Origin: Phytohabitans flavus
GTDB lineage: Bacteria; Actinomycetota; Actinomycetes; Mycobacteriales; Micromonosporaceae
Assembly (NCBI RefSeq): GCF_011764545.1
Contig: NZ_AP022870.1
Location: 2,278,001 to 2,342,000, forward strand
Direction: 5' to 3'
DNA length: 64,000 nucleotides
Numbering within the stretch: the stretch's first letter is position 1; the number at the start of each line of letters is the position of its first letter. The position numbers and the translations under genes are program-made. Under the pieces are notes generated by a model, which saw nothing but the letters and a program-made list of their open reading frames with translations, searched no databases and was not told the origin of the DNA. Shown here piece after piece: positions 43,415-52,660 of this stretch.

Positions 43415-44095
43415 ATGGCATCCGAGCAGGGCCCGCTGCCGCACCTGCTGGTCGGGATCACGTTCGTGACCGGGCTTGTCGACGCGTTCAGCTATGTCGC
43501 CCTCGGCCACGTCTTCGTGGCGAACATGACCGGCAACTCGGTGTTCTTCGGCTTCGCGCTGGCCGGTGTCGGCGACGTGTCGGTGGTGGCCAGCCTGCTC
43601 GCGCTCGTGGCGTTCCTGATCGGCGCGGCGATCGGCGGCCGGCTGGCCCGCATGTCCCGCCCGCACCGCGGCCGCCTGCTCGCCGCCGCGTGTGCGGCAC
43701 AGTCGGTGCTGGTCCTGGCGGCGGCCATCGTGGCGGTTACGGGCGGTCCCGGGTCGCGCGCGGTGCGGCTCCCGCTGGTAGCGCTGCTCGCGCTGGCCAT
43801 GGGCAGCCAGAACGCGGTCGTTCGCCGGCTCGGCCTGCCCGAGGTGAGCACGAACGTCCTGACCACGACCCTCGCCGGGCTGGCCGGTGACCCCGGCGGC
43901 GCGTCGAGCCCGGCGGTACGGGCCCGGCGGGTCGCGGCGGTGGTGGCGCTGGTGGCCGGCGCGTGCGCGGGTGGCGCGCTGCTGCGCTGGGTGGGGCACT
44001 CGGCGCCGCTGTGGGCCGCCGCCGGACTGCTGCTGGGCTGCGCGGCTGTCGCGTTCGCCGCCGCCCGCTCACCGCGGGCCGCGGCCTGGCACTGA
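43415..44095 (+). CDS. DUF1275 (YoaK-like) membrane protein
   Basis: 226 residues from ATG 43415. Six membrane spans are evident and the family text is present: GLVDAFSYVALGHVFVANMT then GNSVFFGFAL, and MGSQNAVVRRLGLPEVSTNV. These widespread small transporters have no settled substrate. It is divergent from the DyP/encapsulin operon. Confidence 0.9.
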   Translation: MASEQGPLPHLLVGITFVTGLVDAFSYVALGHVFVANMTGNSVFFGFALAGVGDVSVVASLLALVAFLIGAAIGGRLARMSRPHRGRLLAAACAAQSVLVLAAAIVAVTGGPGSRAVRLPLVALLALAMGSQNAVVRRLGLPEVSTNVLTTTLAGLAGDPGGASSPAVRARRVAAVVALVAGACAGGALLRWVGHSAPLWAAAGLLLGCAAVAFAAARSPRAAAWH

Positions 44096-44120
44096 GCGAC
44101 GGCTCAGGGATGGGCGCGAC

Positions 44121-45211
44121 TCAAGGGTGGATGGCCAGGAATACGAATGCGGCCAGCAGTACCAGGTGTACGCCGCCCTGCAGCCGCGTCGCCCGTCCGG
44201 GTACCACAGTGAGCACGCCGACGACGACGGTCACCGCCAGCAGCACCATCTGCGTGGCGCCAAGGCCGAGCTGAAGCGGCGGGTCCAGCCAGATCGTCGC
44301 CACCGCGATCGTCGGGATGGTGAGCCCGATGCTGGCCATCGCCGACCCCAGTGCGAGGTTGAGGCTGATCTGGATCTGGTCGCGCAGCGCGGCCCGCGCC
44401 GCGGCGATGGTCTCCGGCAGCAGCACCAGCAGCGCGATCACCACGCCGACGAAGGAGTTCGGCAGCCCGAGCGCGTCGATCCCGTCCTCGATGGAGTTGG
44501 ACTCGACTTTGGCCAGGCCGACGACGCCGACCAGCGCGACGAGCAGCAGTCCCAGGCTGGCGATGGTCGCCCGGCCGGACGGGGAGGGGCGTGCGTGTCC
44601 GGTTGAGCGCCATCGCCCTTGACCGGCAGGAAGAAGTCGCGGTGCCGCACGTTCTGGGTGAACACGAAGAGGCCGTACAGCAGCAGCGAGGCCACCGCGG
44701 CGAACCCGAGCTGGGCCGGGGTGAACACCCCGCTCGGCCGGCTCACCGTGAACGTCGGCAGCACAAGGCAGGTGGTGGCGAGCGTGGCCACCGTGGCGAG
44801 CGCCGCGCCGGTACCTTCCGCGTTGAAGACGGCCAGCCTGGAACGGGCGGCGCCGAGGACGAGGCAGAGGCCGAGGATGCCGTTCACCGTGATCATGAAG
44901 GCGGCGAAGACGGTGTCGCGGGCGAGCGCGGAGGTCTCCGGCCCACCCGAGAGCATCAGCGTGATGATCAGCCCGACCTCGATGAAGGTCACCGGGACCG
45001 CGAGCACCAGCGAGCCGAGCGGCTCACCCACCCGGTGCGCGACAACCTCGGCGTGGTGTACGGCCGTGATCACCGCGCCGGCCAGCGCGATCGCCACGAC
45101 CACGGCCAGGAACACGCCCGGGTGGCGCCCCCACACGCCGACGAGCAGCGCCGCCGCGACCAGCGGGGCGAGCGTGGTCCACGAGCGCAGCGCGGCCAGG
45201 ACGCGGCTCAT
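44121..45211 (-). CDS. Ca2+/H+ antiporter (CaCA/ChaA-like), one-base frameshift
   Basis: Starts at ATG 45211, overlapping the SoxR stop by four bases. About eleven membrane spans. The first alpha repeat has AEVVAHRVGEPLGSLVLAVP and VTFIEVGLI (catalytic Glu). After the loop VKGDGAQPDTHAP the frame breaks. The +1 frame gives ATIASLGLLLVALVGVVGLA, VVIALLVLLPETIAA and SLNLALGSAMASIGLTIPTI, the second repeat, up to the stop at 44121. One extra base in the GC run near 44581-44590 restores about 363 residues, normal for ChaA. It exchanges Ca2+ (or Na+) for protons. Confidence 0.87.
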
Positions 45212-45708
45212 TGCAGCACGTCGAGCTCGCGCCGCTGGCGTATCAGGTGGTCGGCGGACGGCCCCAGCCGCCGCGGACCCGGCCCTTGCGCACCCAGCTC
45301 GTCGTCCGGGTTGAGCAGCCGGCACACGGTCAGCGACAGGCAGCCGCACCCGATGCAGCCGGTCAGCTCCCGCTCCAGCTGCTCGATCTCGCGCTTGCGC
45401 GCCTCGAGCTGGCTGTGCCAGTGCCGCGAGACCCGCTGCCAGTCGCGGGCGGTCGGGACGGTCTCCATCGGCAGCGTGGCGAAGACCTCGCGCACGTCCG
45501 CGAGGCCGATGCCCAGCCGCTTGGCGACGAGGATCAGCGAGATCCGCCGCAGCATGTGGCGCTGGTACCGCCGCTGGTTGCCAGAGGTGCGGTGGGCGGC
45601 GATCAGCCCCATCTGCTCGTAGTAGTGCAGCGCGGACGCGGCCACCCCGGTGCGCCGCACCACGTCGCCGATCGAGAGCGTGTCATCCGGCTCCTTGGGC
45701 ACGCCCAC
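45208..45708 (-). CDS. soxR: SoxR-type redox-sensing MerR regulator
   Basis: 166 residues. Start GTG 45708 is favoured because a SoxR box lies just upstream at 45727-45742. The MerR winged helix is LSIGDVVRRTGVAASALHYY then EQMGLI, followed by a dimerisation helix and the [2Fe-2S] ligand cluster CIGCGCLSLTVC, the exact CxxCxCx5C spacing of SoxR. It is oxidised by redox-cycling compounds and then activates transcription. The ATGA overlap with the antiporter gene ties Ca2+ transport to redox sensing, an unusual SoxR partner. Confidence 0.93.
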   Translation of the reverse strand: MGVPKEPDDTLSIGDVVRRTGVAASALHYYEQMGLIAAHRTSGNQRRYQRHMLRRISLILVAKRLGIGLADVREVFATLPMETVPTARDWQRVSRHWHSQLEARKREIEQLERELTGCIGCGCLSLTVCRLLNPDDELGAQGPGPRRLGPSADHLIRQRRELDVLQ

Positions 45709-45726
45709 GGACGCTACCAGCCGGAT

Positions 45727-45742
45727 CTCAAGCCCACTTGAG
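45727..45742 (-). promoter_or_regulatory. SoxR box upstream of soxR
   Basis: CTCAAGCCCACTTGAG has perfect CTCAAG/CTTGAG arms around four bases, the established SoxR recognition form. It is 18 nt before the chosen start and indicates autoregulation of the soxR-antiporter operon. Confidence 0.85.
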
Positions 45743-45780
45743 CTTCCGCGAATCCCCAACCCACCCAGCCCCAGACAATC

Positions 45781-45868
45781 CATTCCAAGACTTGAGCTAC
45801 CGCGATGTCCGCGGTGGTCCAGACCGCTGCTCCCGCAGCCTCACCCTCCGCGCTTCACAACCCCACCG
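45781..45868 (-). repeat. Dispersed repeat R1, copy 5 (left end of composite D)
   Basis: + strand reads CATTCCAAGACTTGAGCTAC, CGCGATGTCCGCGGTGGTCC and GCTCCCGCAGCCTCACCCTC. It lies directly upstream of the soxR promoter. After it, CGACTAGCTAGATC (about 45886-45899) looks like R3 with its hairpin lost. Confidence 0.85.
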
Positions 45869-46047
45869 CCGGCCCATGGCCGGCGCGACTAGCTAGATCG
45901 CTTGGGCTTGGCCCAGCGGCACCCATGTGGGTGCTTTGGCTGGTTTGTCCGCGCGCCGCAGGCTTCAAGATCGGTGATGTCGGCCCGACGGCGACCGCAG
46001 AGACCTGGTTTCTCTTGATCGGCGCGATGGGGTCGGAGTAGGCCAGC

Positions 46048-46095
46048 GATCGTGGTACTCAGCTGTCGCCAGAGGCGCAGTCAAGTACCACGATC
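46048..46095. repeat. 48-nt hairpin repeat R2, copy 3
   Basis: GATCGTGGTACTCAGCTGT at the left, AGTACCACGATC at the right. Same length and ends as the copies at 23907 and 31002. Confidence 0.85.
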
Positions 46096-46103
46096 TGCTC
46101 TGG

Positions 46104-46153
46104 AGGCTGCGGACGCGGCGGTCTGGGCCACGATGGACGTCGCGGTAGCCGGG
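46104..46153 (+). repeat. Degenerate R1 unit
   Basis: Reads GAGGCTGCGGACGCGGCGGT, CTGGGCCACGATGGACGT, CGCGGTAG. It follows hairpin R2 at the same place as R1 copy 3 in the 23.5-25 kb cluster. Confidence 0.55.
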
Positions 46154-46284
46154 CCGGGGCCGAAGCCGAGGGCCGGAGGGCCCAGACCGGCGTAACGGCA
46201 ACGAACCCCCGTGCAAAGACGCCGATCAAGGTCGATGGCCGCGGACTTTCCGAAGATCGACGCAAGCGGCGCGGTACCGGACCG

Positions 46285-46334
46285 CGTCCGTGGCGAAGAA
46301 TTACCCCTGGAGGGGCAACTTCTCGCCACGGACG
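46285..46334. repeat. 50-nt hairpin inside composite D
   Basis: CGTCCGTGGCGA (46285-46296) pairs with TCGCCACGGACG (46323-46334), and an inner TACCCCT/AGGGGCA pairing extends the stem. It is unlike R2 and R3 in sequence but similar in size. No gene is seen in 46335-46513. Confidence 0.7.
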
Positions 46335-46513
46335 ACCAGAGCACCCATCGATCAAGGCCGCGCCCCCTTTCGACTGTGCCGGCCGTCCGCGAGCGTCACC
46401 CTGATCGGTGTGATGGGGTAGGAGCACGCAGCGATTGAAGAGACAAGCGGTCGAGGGCCGCCAGCTCTGTGCATCGCGCGTCAGGTGGGCCCGCGGCCTC
46501 ACCGGCTTGGGAT

Positions 46514-46599
46514 TGGTCTTGGACCGCGCAGGGTGAGGCCGCGGGAGCAGCGGTCCGGACCACCGCGGGCGTCGCGGTAGCTCAAATCTCCATTGTGGA
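46514..46599 (+). repeat. Dispersed repeat R1, copy 6 (right end of composite D)
   Basis: Reads AGGGTGAGGCCGCGGGAGCA, GGTCCGGACCACCGCGGGCG and CTCCATTGTGGAA. Inverted relative to copy 5, so the two bound an 819 bp block. Confidence 0.85.
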
Positions 46600-46618
46600 A
46601 GGTCTGCGGAGGGTGAGT

Positions 46619-48798
46619 CTAGGTCGCGGAGTTGGTGGGACGGCGTGGGGCGAGTAGGCCGATGGCGGCGAGGACCAGGGCGAGGATCGCTAGCGGTGGT
46701 CCCGCCGTGGACCAGAGCCAGTCCGCGGAGCGCAGGATGGCGTCCTGCGGGTCGGTCGGGGGTGCCCAGCCGGTGTTCGTCAGGTGCCACCCGGCCCAGT
46801 AGCGCGCCTCCTGGAGGCCGTGGTAGGCGAGGTACAGGCCGGCGGCGACGAGTATGCCGGTCGCGGCGCCGGCGGCGTAGCGGCGGGTGGTCGGCAGGAC
46901 GCGGCGGACGGCGATGGCGGCGTGGACGAGCAGCCAGAACACCGTGGCCACACCCAGCGTGTAGGCGGCGGCGTGCGCGAGGTGCTCCAGCGGTCCGGCT
47001 GGTTGGCTGAAGGTGCGGGCCAGGAACAGCACCGGGTCGTCGGTGCCGTGGTCGGTGGCGATCGTCCCGTCGGCGGTGTCGAGCCTGTTGCCGTACAGGT
47101 GGGTGTGCGCGGCGATGCCCAGCAGCGCGCCCACGGTGGCGGCGGCGGCCAGGCGGCGGGCGAGTCCCAGGGCGTCGCTGGGCGGTCGCAGCGGGTCCGG
47201 TGTGGCGGGTCCGGCCATGAGCCAGCCGCCCAGTGCCGCGGCGGCGGCGCCGATGACCAGGGCGCCGAGCGTCAGCGGGCCGCCCCGGTCGGCGAGTGCG
47301 CCGGGCTGGATCGCGCGGGACACGAACCCGGTCGTGATGATGGCGGCCAAAGTGGACTGTGCCAGGGTCCAGCCGGACGCGGCGGCGAGGCTGGCGGCGG
47401 TGAGCCAGGCCGTGCGGTTTCCGCTGGGCGGGAGGGTGGCCGGCGGCCGGGCGCGCGTGAACGGTACAAGCCCGAGCGCGAGCGTGGCGGCGGCCAGCAG
47501 CGGGTACAGCGGGCGGCTCGGCGGGGCGAGCAGGCCGACCCCATCGCCTGCCGGGTGGACCGGTCGGCGACCAGCGCGGCCAGCAGCACCGCGGCCGCCG
47601 CGACGAGACCGACCGTCGCGGGGCGGCGCCACTGTGGCCGTACCCGGGGAATGGGCTCGTCGTCCGCGGTGGGTGACGGCGGCGCGGGCGTCGTGGACGA
47701 TCCGGGCTGGTCGCCCGGCAGGGCTAGGGCACCCTCGGCGACGGCGAGCTCCGGCCATTCGACCGCGGTGGGTGCGACGCCGGTGGCGCGGTGCAGCAGC
47801 GTCGCCACCGCGGGGATCCGGCTCGAACCGCCGACGAGCAGCACCAGGTCCGGCCTCGCGTCCGGGATGCCGGCCTGGGCGAGCGCGGCGACGACGGTCC
47901 GCACGGTCCGACCCAGCAGCGGGTCGGCCAGCTCCTCCAGCTCCTCGCGGCCGACCGGCGCGTCCACCCCGAGCGTGGGGATCGGCACGAACGCCGACGA
48001 GGTGCGCGACAGCATCTCCTTGGCGGCGCGGATGTCGTCCCACAGCTGCCGCAGCGCACGCCGGTCGGCGGACGCGGCCGGCGCGGTCAACCGTCGCCAT
48101 CCGTCCGGGTCGGCGGCGGCGTAGACGTCGCCGAGGTGCGCCAGGACGGCCGCGTCGACGTCCAGCCCGCCGGCGTCGGGCAGTCCGGCGTTCGCCAGCA
48201 CGTCGAAGCCGGTGAGCGTGCGCCGGACGACGGTCGCGTCGAACGTACCGGCGCCGAGGTCGTAGACGACGGCGCGGTCGCCCGGCCGCAACACCGGGTC
48301 GTCGCCCGCGGCGAAGTGGGCCGCCGCGGCCACGGGCTCCGGGACAAGGCGCGGCTCTGGCAGCCCGGCCGACCGCGCGGCCCGCTCCAGCACCGCGCGG
48401 CGCGGGCTTCCCCAAGCCACCGGGTACGTCAGGATCAGCTCGCCGACCGGGCCACCCCCGACTCGCACAGCCTCCGTCGCGACCCGGGTCAGCACCGCCG
48501 CGACAAGGTCGGCGACGTCCAACTCCCGGTCGCCGAGCAGCACGGTGCCGTCGTCGATCCGGCGTTTCGGGTTGGGTTCGAAGCGCTCCGGGGCGACCCT
48601 GGCGCTGTGCCGGGCATCCTGCCCGACCAGCAGGGTGCCGTCGAGCCCGGCGAAGACGGCGGAGGGCAAGAGCGGGGAGCCGTCGAAGAGCAGTGGTGCC
48701 GGGCGCCCGTCCGGACGGCTGACCGCCGCCACGGTGGTCGAGGTGCCGAAGTCGATGGCGAGCCGGAGCCGGCGCTTCACCGTGACGCCCGCTGCCAC
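46619..48798 (-). CDS. Hsp70-like ATPase fused to a multi-span membrane region, one-base frameshift
   Basis: GTG start at 48798. The N-terminal actin-fold ATPase (about 1-345) has RLAIDFGTSTTVAAV (phosphate 1), AVVYDLGAGTFDATVV (phosphate 2) and VLLVGGSSRIPAVATLL (adenosine). There is no recognisable substrate-binding domain. A first membrane span (about 400-415) ends VADRSTRQA, where the frame breaks near 47543. The +1 frame continues GDGVGLLAPPSRPLYPLLAA and several more spans (VGALLGIAAH, VATVFWLLVHAAI) to the stop. Restored length is about 726 residues. Divergent from the pseudokinase gene (104 nt between starts); the two may form one membrane signalling system. Confidence 0.8.
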
Positions 48799-48902
48799 GC
48801 TGCCACCTTACGGGACGCGGCGGCTGGCGCGGCAGTGGCACAATCCTGCTCTGCCGAGCGGCCAGCCTATGACCTCCGGCGCCGTCCTCTGTGGAGGTTA
48901 TC

Positions 48903-51711
48903 GTGGCCCGTCCGTACAGCGTGGCCGCCGCGGCGGTGGTCGTACTCGCCGGCTTGGCGTGGCCGGCGACGGCGGGCAGCGCCGCACCATCCCCGACGGC
49001 ACCGGCCGCGCCCGCGTGCGCGGTCAGCGGCTACGCCCCGGCCAGCGCCGACGCGGCCAACGCGTTGCACGACACGCTGCGCGGGCAGACCGGGAGCGAC
49101 CTGGGCGGCACCCGGCTTGAAGGGGCGGACACCTGGGTGGTACCGGCCGGCAGCCACCCGGTCGTGGTGGTCGACTCGGCGACACCACTGACCGAGGGCT
49201 CAGCCTGGTTGGTCCTGTTTGGACTTGACTTCCCCATCAAGTCCGGCACCGGCCCGGGCAGCGACCGGTACGTCAGCACGACCGAGATGCCGCAGTTCGG
49301 GACCACGATCCGCGTCGTCGGGCTGCGCGCCGAGTCGAACGCGTGCGAAGGCAGCCTCGTGCTGGTTGCCGACCGCAGTGTGTTCGCCAGCCACCTCGGC
49401 CTGGCCGGCCTCGCCGCCGCGGCGCTGTTCGGGGTGCTGACGATCCTGCTCGCCCGCCGGCGCCGGGGCGGCTGGGCGCGCAGGTTCCTGCTCAGCGCAC
49501 CGCTGGGCCTGCTGGCCGGTGCCGGTGAGGCGGTGCTGTTGCAGGAGTCCGGGCTGATCAGCCCGTTCAGCAAGGTGACCTGGGCGGTACCGGTGGCCGG
49601 ACTGCTGCTGGCCGCGCTGCTGCCGCTGACCCGCCGCCGCCGGGTACCGGCCGACGCACCGGCGCAACCGGCGGGCGCCGAGCCGTGGCAGGCGCCGGCG
49701 CACGTGCCGCTGGGCGGGTACCAGGCGGACGGCCCGTTCACCCGTACGACGGTGGCCCAGGTCGACCGCGGCACCCACCGGGACACCGGCGAACGGGTAC
49801 TGCTCAAAGTCGTGCTGCCCGACCTGGCCGCCGCCCCGGAGGCCGCCGCCCGGCTGACCCGCGAGGCCGAGATCCTGGCCCGCCTGGACGATCCGAACTG
49901 CCTGCGGCTGCGCGACACCCTGCGTCCACCGGACCTGCCGCCGGTGCTGGTGACCGAGTACGTCGACGGCGTCACCGCCCGCCGCGCACTCGACGAACGC
50001 GGGCCGCTGACCGGGCCGCAGGCATGCACGGTGCTCGACGGGGCGCTGGCCGGCCTGGCCGCAATCCACGAGGCCGGCATGGTGCACCGCGACGTGCGGC
50101 CGGACAACATCTACCTCGACGCCGGCGGACGGGTGCTGCTCGCCGGGTTCGAGGTCGCGGCGACCGGCGACGACAACGCGTTGGCCGCCGAGGGTGTCCC
50201 GCCGTACGCGGGGCCGCAGCAGCGCCGGGGCGAGCCGGTGGACGGCCGCGCCGACCTGTGGTCCGCCGGCGCGGTACTGGCCGAGCTGCTCACCGGCGCG
50301 GTGCCGGTGGTCGACGACGACGCTGGTCGGGTGCTGCTGCCCCCGGTGACCGCGAGCTGCCCGCAGCCATCGCCGACCTCGTCGCGCGGGCCATGGCGAC
50401 AGATCCCGACGCCCGCCCGCAAACCGCCGCCGGGATGCGTGCCGCGCTGCTGGAGGCGGCCGCGCAGGCGTACGGGCCGGACTGGATGAGCCTCGGCGCG
50501 CTCACCGGCACGGTGGTACTGCCCGGTGGGGTACTCGCCGCCGGCGCCCTGGCCGGCGCCACGGGAGCGGCCGGGGTCGCGGTGACCGGTACGGCCGCCG
50601 CCACGGCCGGGTTCGGCGCGGCCACCCAGGTCGTGACCGTTTCGACCACCGCCGCCGGTACCGGGATGGCCCAGGCCGCCGGCACGCTCACCGCGACGGC
50701 CACGGCGGCGAGCACCCCCGCCGGCAAGGTCGCGGCGCTCGCCACGCCGGTGCTGTCGGTCGCCACCGTGGCCGCCGTCGCGCTCTCCGGTATCGCCACC
50801 GCGCAGCCGAGCAACAGCACCGACGTGATCACGCCCGAGGCGGCCCGGGTCATCTTCGTACAGACCGTCGCCGAGGCCCGCGGTGGCACGCTCGTCCACA
50901 TCGACGCGCCGATCCGTAACTTCGTGCGGGACAGCGTCAAGACGATCTTTCCGGACGCCGGCAGCCAGCTCACCGGCATCGGCGTGGGGGTGCCCCGGGG
51001 CCAGCACGGCTACCCGGCCTACTTCGTCGCCGCCGGGCAGGTGTCCAAACCGGACGGTGCCACCTATCTGGCCGCCAGGTTCGACCGCGCGAACGCCGAC
51101 CAGCCGTGGCTGATGAGCAGCCTGAGCGCCTGGGGCGACCGCGTCGCCGCCGCGCCCAGGCTGGATCCGGACGGCTACCTCGCGCCCACGCCGGTAGCGG
51201 ACCTGGTCGTGGAGCCCGCCCGACTCCCCGAGCTCTACCTCGACTGGTGGCGCCGCTCCGATGCGGCCGGCGCCGTCGTCGCCGACCCTTTGCTCGCACC
51301 CGCGGGAACGACTCCTGGCTCCGTGCGCTAGCGGTGGCCTTCGCCGTGCCCGACGAGTTCATCGGCCAGTTTTCGAAGCGCTACGCGGCGAACCCCGGCC
51401 CGGTCTCCGTGGACCTCATCCCACTCGCGGACGGCAGGGCCCTGGCCACCTTCGACGTCACCGTGCACCGGACCCTCTACAACCGGCCCGGCTACGCCAA
51501 CGGCCCCTGCGGAACCTTTGTGACCCTGTCGGAGGTGCCCGGCATGCTCCGCCAGGCCGACGTCGACTGGCACGTGCATGTGCAGGCGCTGATCCCGACC
51601 CGTGAGGCCGCGGCCGTTCCCACCCCTAGCCCCGCGCCGGGAGCCACAACGCAGGTCATTGTCGACGACTCCTTCTACGTCAGGGAGGTCACCGACACGG
51701 TGCCCTGCTAA
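48903..51711 (+). CDS. Secreted/membrane Ser/Thr kinase-like protein (probable pseudokinase), two one-base frameshifts
   Basis: GTG 48903 has GGAGG five bases upstream. Signal peptide (about 1-25), an outside domain with three Cys, spans near 165-185 and 200-240, then a kinase fold: LLKVVLPDL (Lys), MVHRDVRPDNIYLDAGG (catalytic loop), but VLLAGFEVAAT where DFG should be, so the Mg-binding Asp is lost. One base is missing near 50340-50345 (LLPPVTAS to LLPPGDRELPAAIADLVARA) and another near 51303 (PAGTTPG to GNDSWLRALAVAF). Between them lies an Ala/Thr-rich stretch with a membrane segment, and the end is a second outside domain. About 937 residues when repaired. Confidence 0.75.
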
Positions 51712-52616
51712 CCGGTCGCCATCTCGGGGCTGCCGAAGCGGGCGACGTAGTGCCACACCCGCTTGAGGGACTGCTCGTCGTACAGCCCGGTGCGGGACGC
51801 GTCACCGATGATCGCCGGGTCGAGGTGGCCGCCGCGGGCGATCTCCTCGCCGAGGCGGACGAATTCCGGACCTCGGTAGTCCGGATGGCGGCGCAGCTCG
51901 TCGATCGCCAGCCGGAAGCCGCCGTGCCACTCGACCGGGCAGCCAAGCTCGCCGGCCAGCGCCTCGACCGGCGTACCCCGGTAGCAGGGGTCGAGCACCA
52001 GCGCCTCCACGTCCGCAGCGAGGTCGAGCGGGCCGTGCACGTGCGCCTCGACGTAGTCGTCGAGCGGCTCCATGTCGTCCGCCTCGGCCATCGCGATGAG
52101 CGTCGACACCCGCGTCACGACGCCGAAGTGCCGAGGCTGGAGGTAGCTGTCCGGATAGCAGAACGTGGTACGGGCCAGCGTGTGCGCGGCCATGCGCAGG
52201 TGCGCCGAGCCGAAGCGGGGCGAGCCGCCCACCACCCGGCGGCGGAAGTTGAGCGAGCCGTACTTGGGGCGGTCGGTCGGCGGCCCGGCGTCGTAGGCGG
52301 TCGCGAACATCCGGCTCTCCCACAGCCACCGGTCGCCGCCCTCGAACGCGGTGAGGCCGCCGTTGCCGGTACCGGTCTCGAACTGCGACCGGTACAGCCT
52401 GTCGCGGGCCATCATCTCCAGGATGTGTACGCCGCCGACGAGGCGGTCGGGGTGGAAGTGCAGCGTCACCCGCAGTGAGGGGTCGGCGGGCTCGCCGGTC
52501 GCGAGCGACGTCACGTGGGCGAGCGCGCGATCGCGCGACAACTCCATGTCCACGCGGTCCCCTTCCGAGTCGTCGGCAAGTTGGTCAAAGCGTGTCCGGG
52601 CTGGCCGGTTTGTCAC
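51708..52616 (-). CDS. DUF3626 family protein
   Basis: 302 residues if the GTG at 52616 is used; ATG 52547 (MELSRDRALAHVTSL) is an alternative. The conserved text is VTLHFHPDRLVGGVHILEMM, GGLTAFEGGDRWLWESRMF, DRPKYGSLNFRRR and GGSPRFGSAHLRM, which I recognise as DUF3626. Conserved His/Glu/Asp residues suggest an enzyme, but none is assigned. Its end overlaps the convergent kinase-like gene by four bases. Confidence 0.7.
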   Translation of the reverse strand: MTNRPARTRFDQLADDSEGDRVDMELSRDRALAHVTSLATGEPADPSLRVTLHFHPDRLVGGVHILEMMARDRLYRSQFETGTGNGGLTAFEGGDRWLWESRMFATAYDAGPPTDRPKYGSLNFRRRVVGGSPRFGSAHLRMAAHTLARTTFCYPDSYLQPRHFGVVTRVSTLIAMAEADDMEPLDDYVEAHVHGPLDLAADVEALVLDPCYRGTPVEALAGELGCPVEWHGGFRLAIDELRRHPDYRGPEFVRLGEEIARGGHLDPAIIGDASRTGLYDEQSLKRVWHYVARFGSPEMATG

Positions 52617-52660
52617 TAATGTCGAGGCGTTCCGCCAAACGCACCCGGGGAAGGAGCGTA

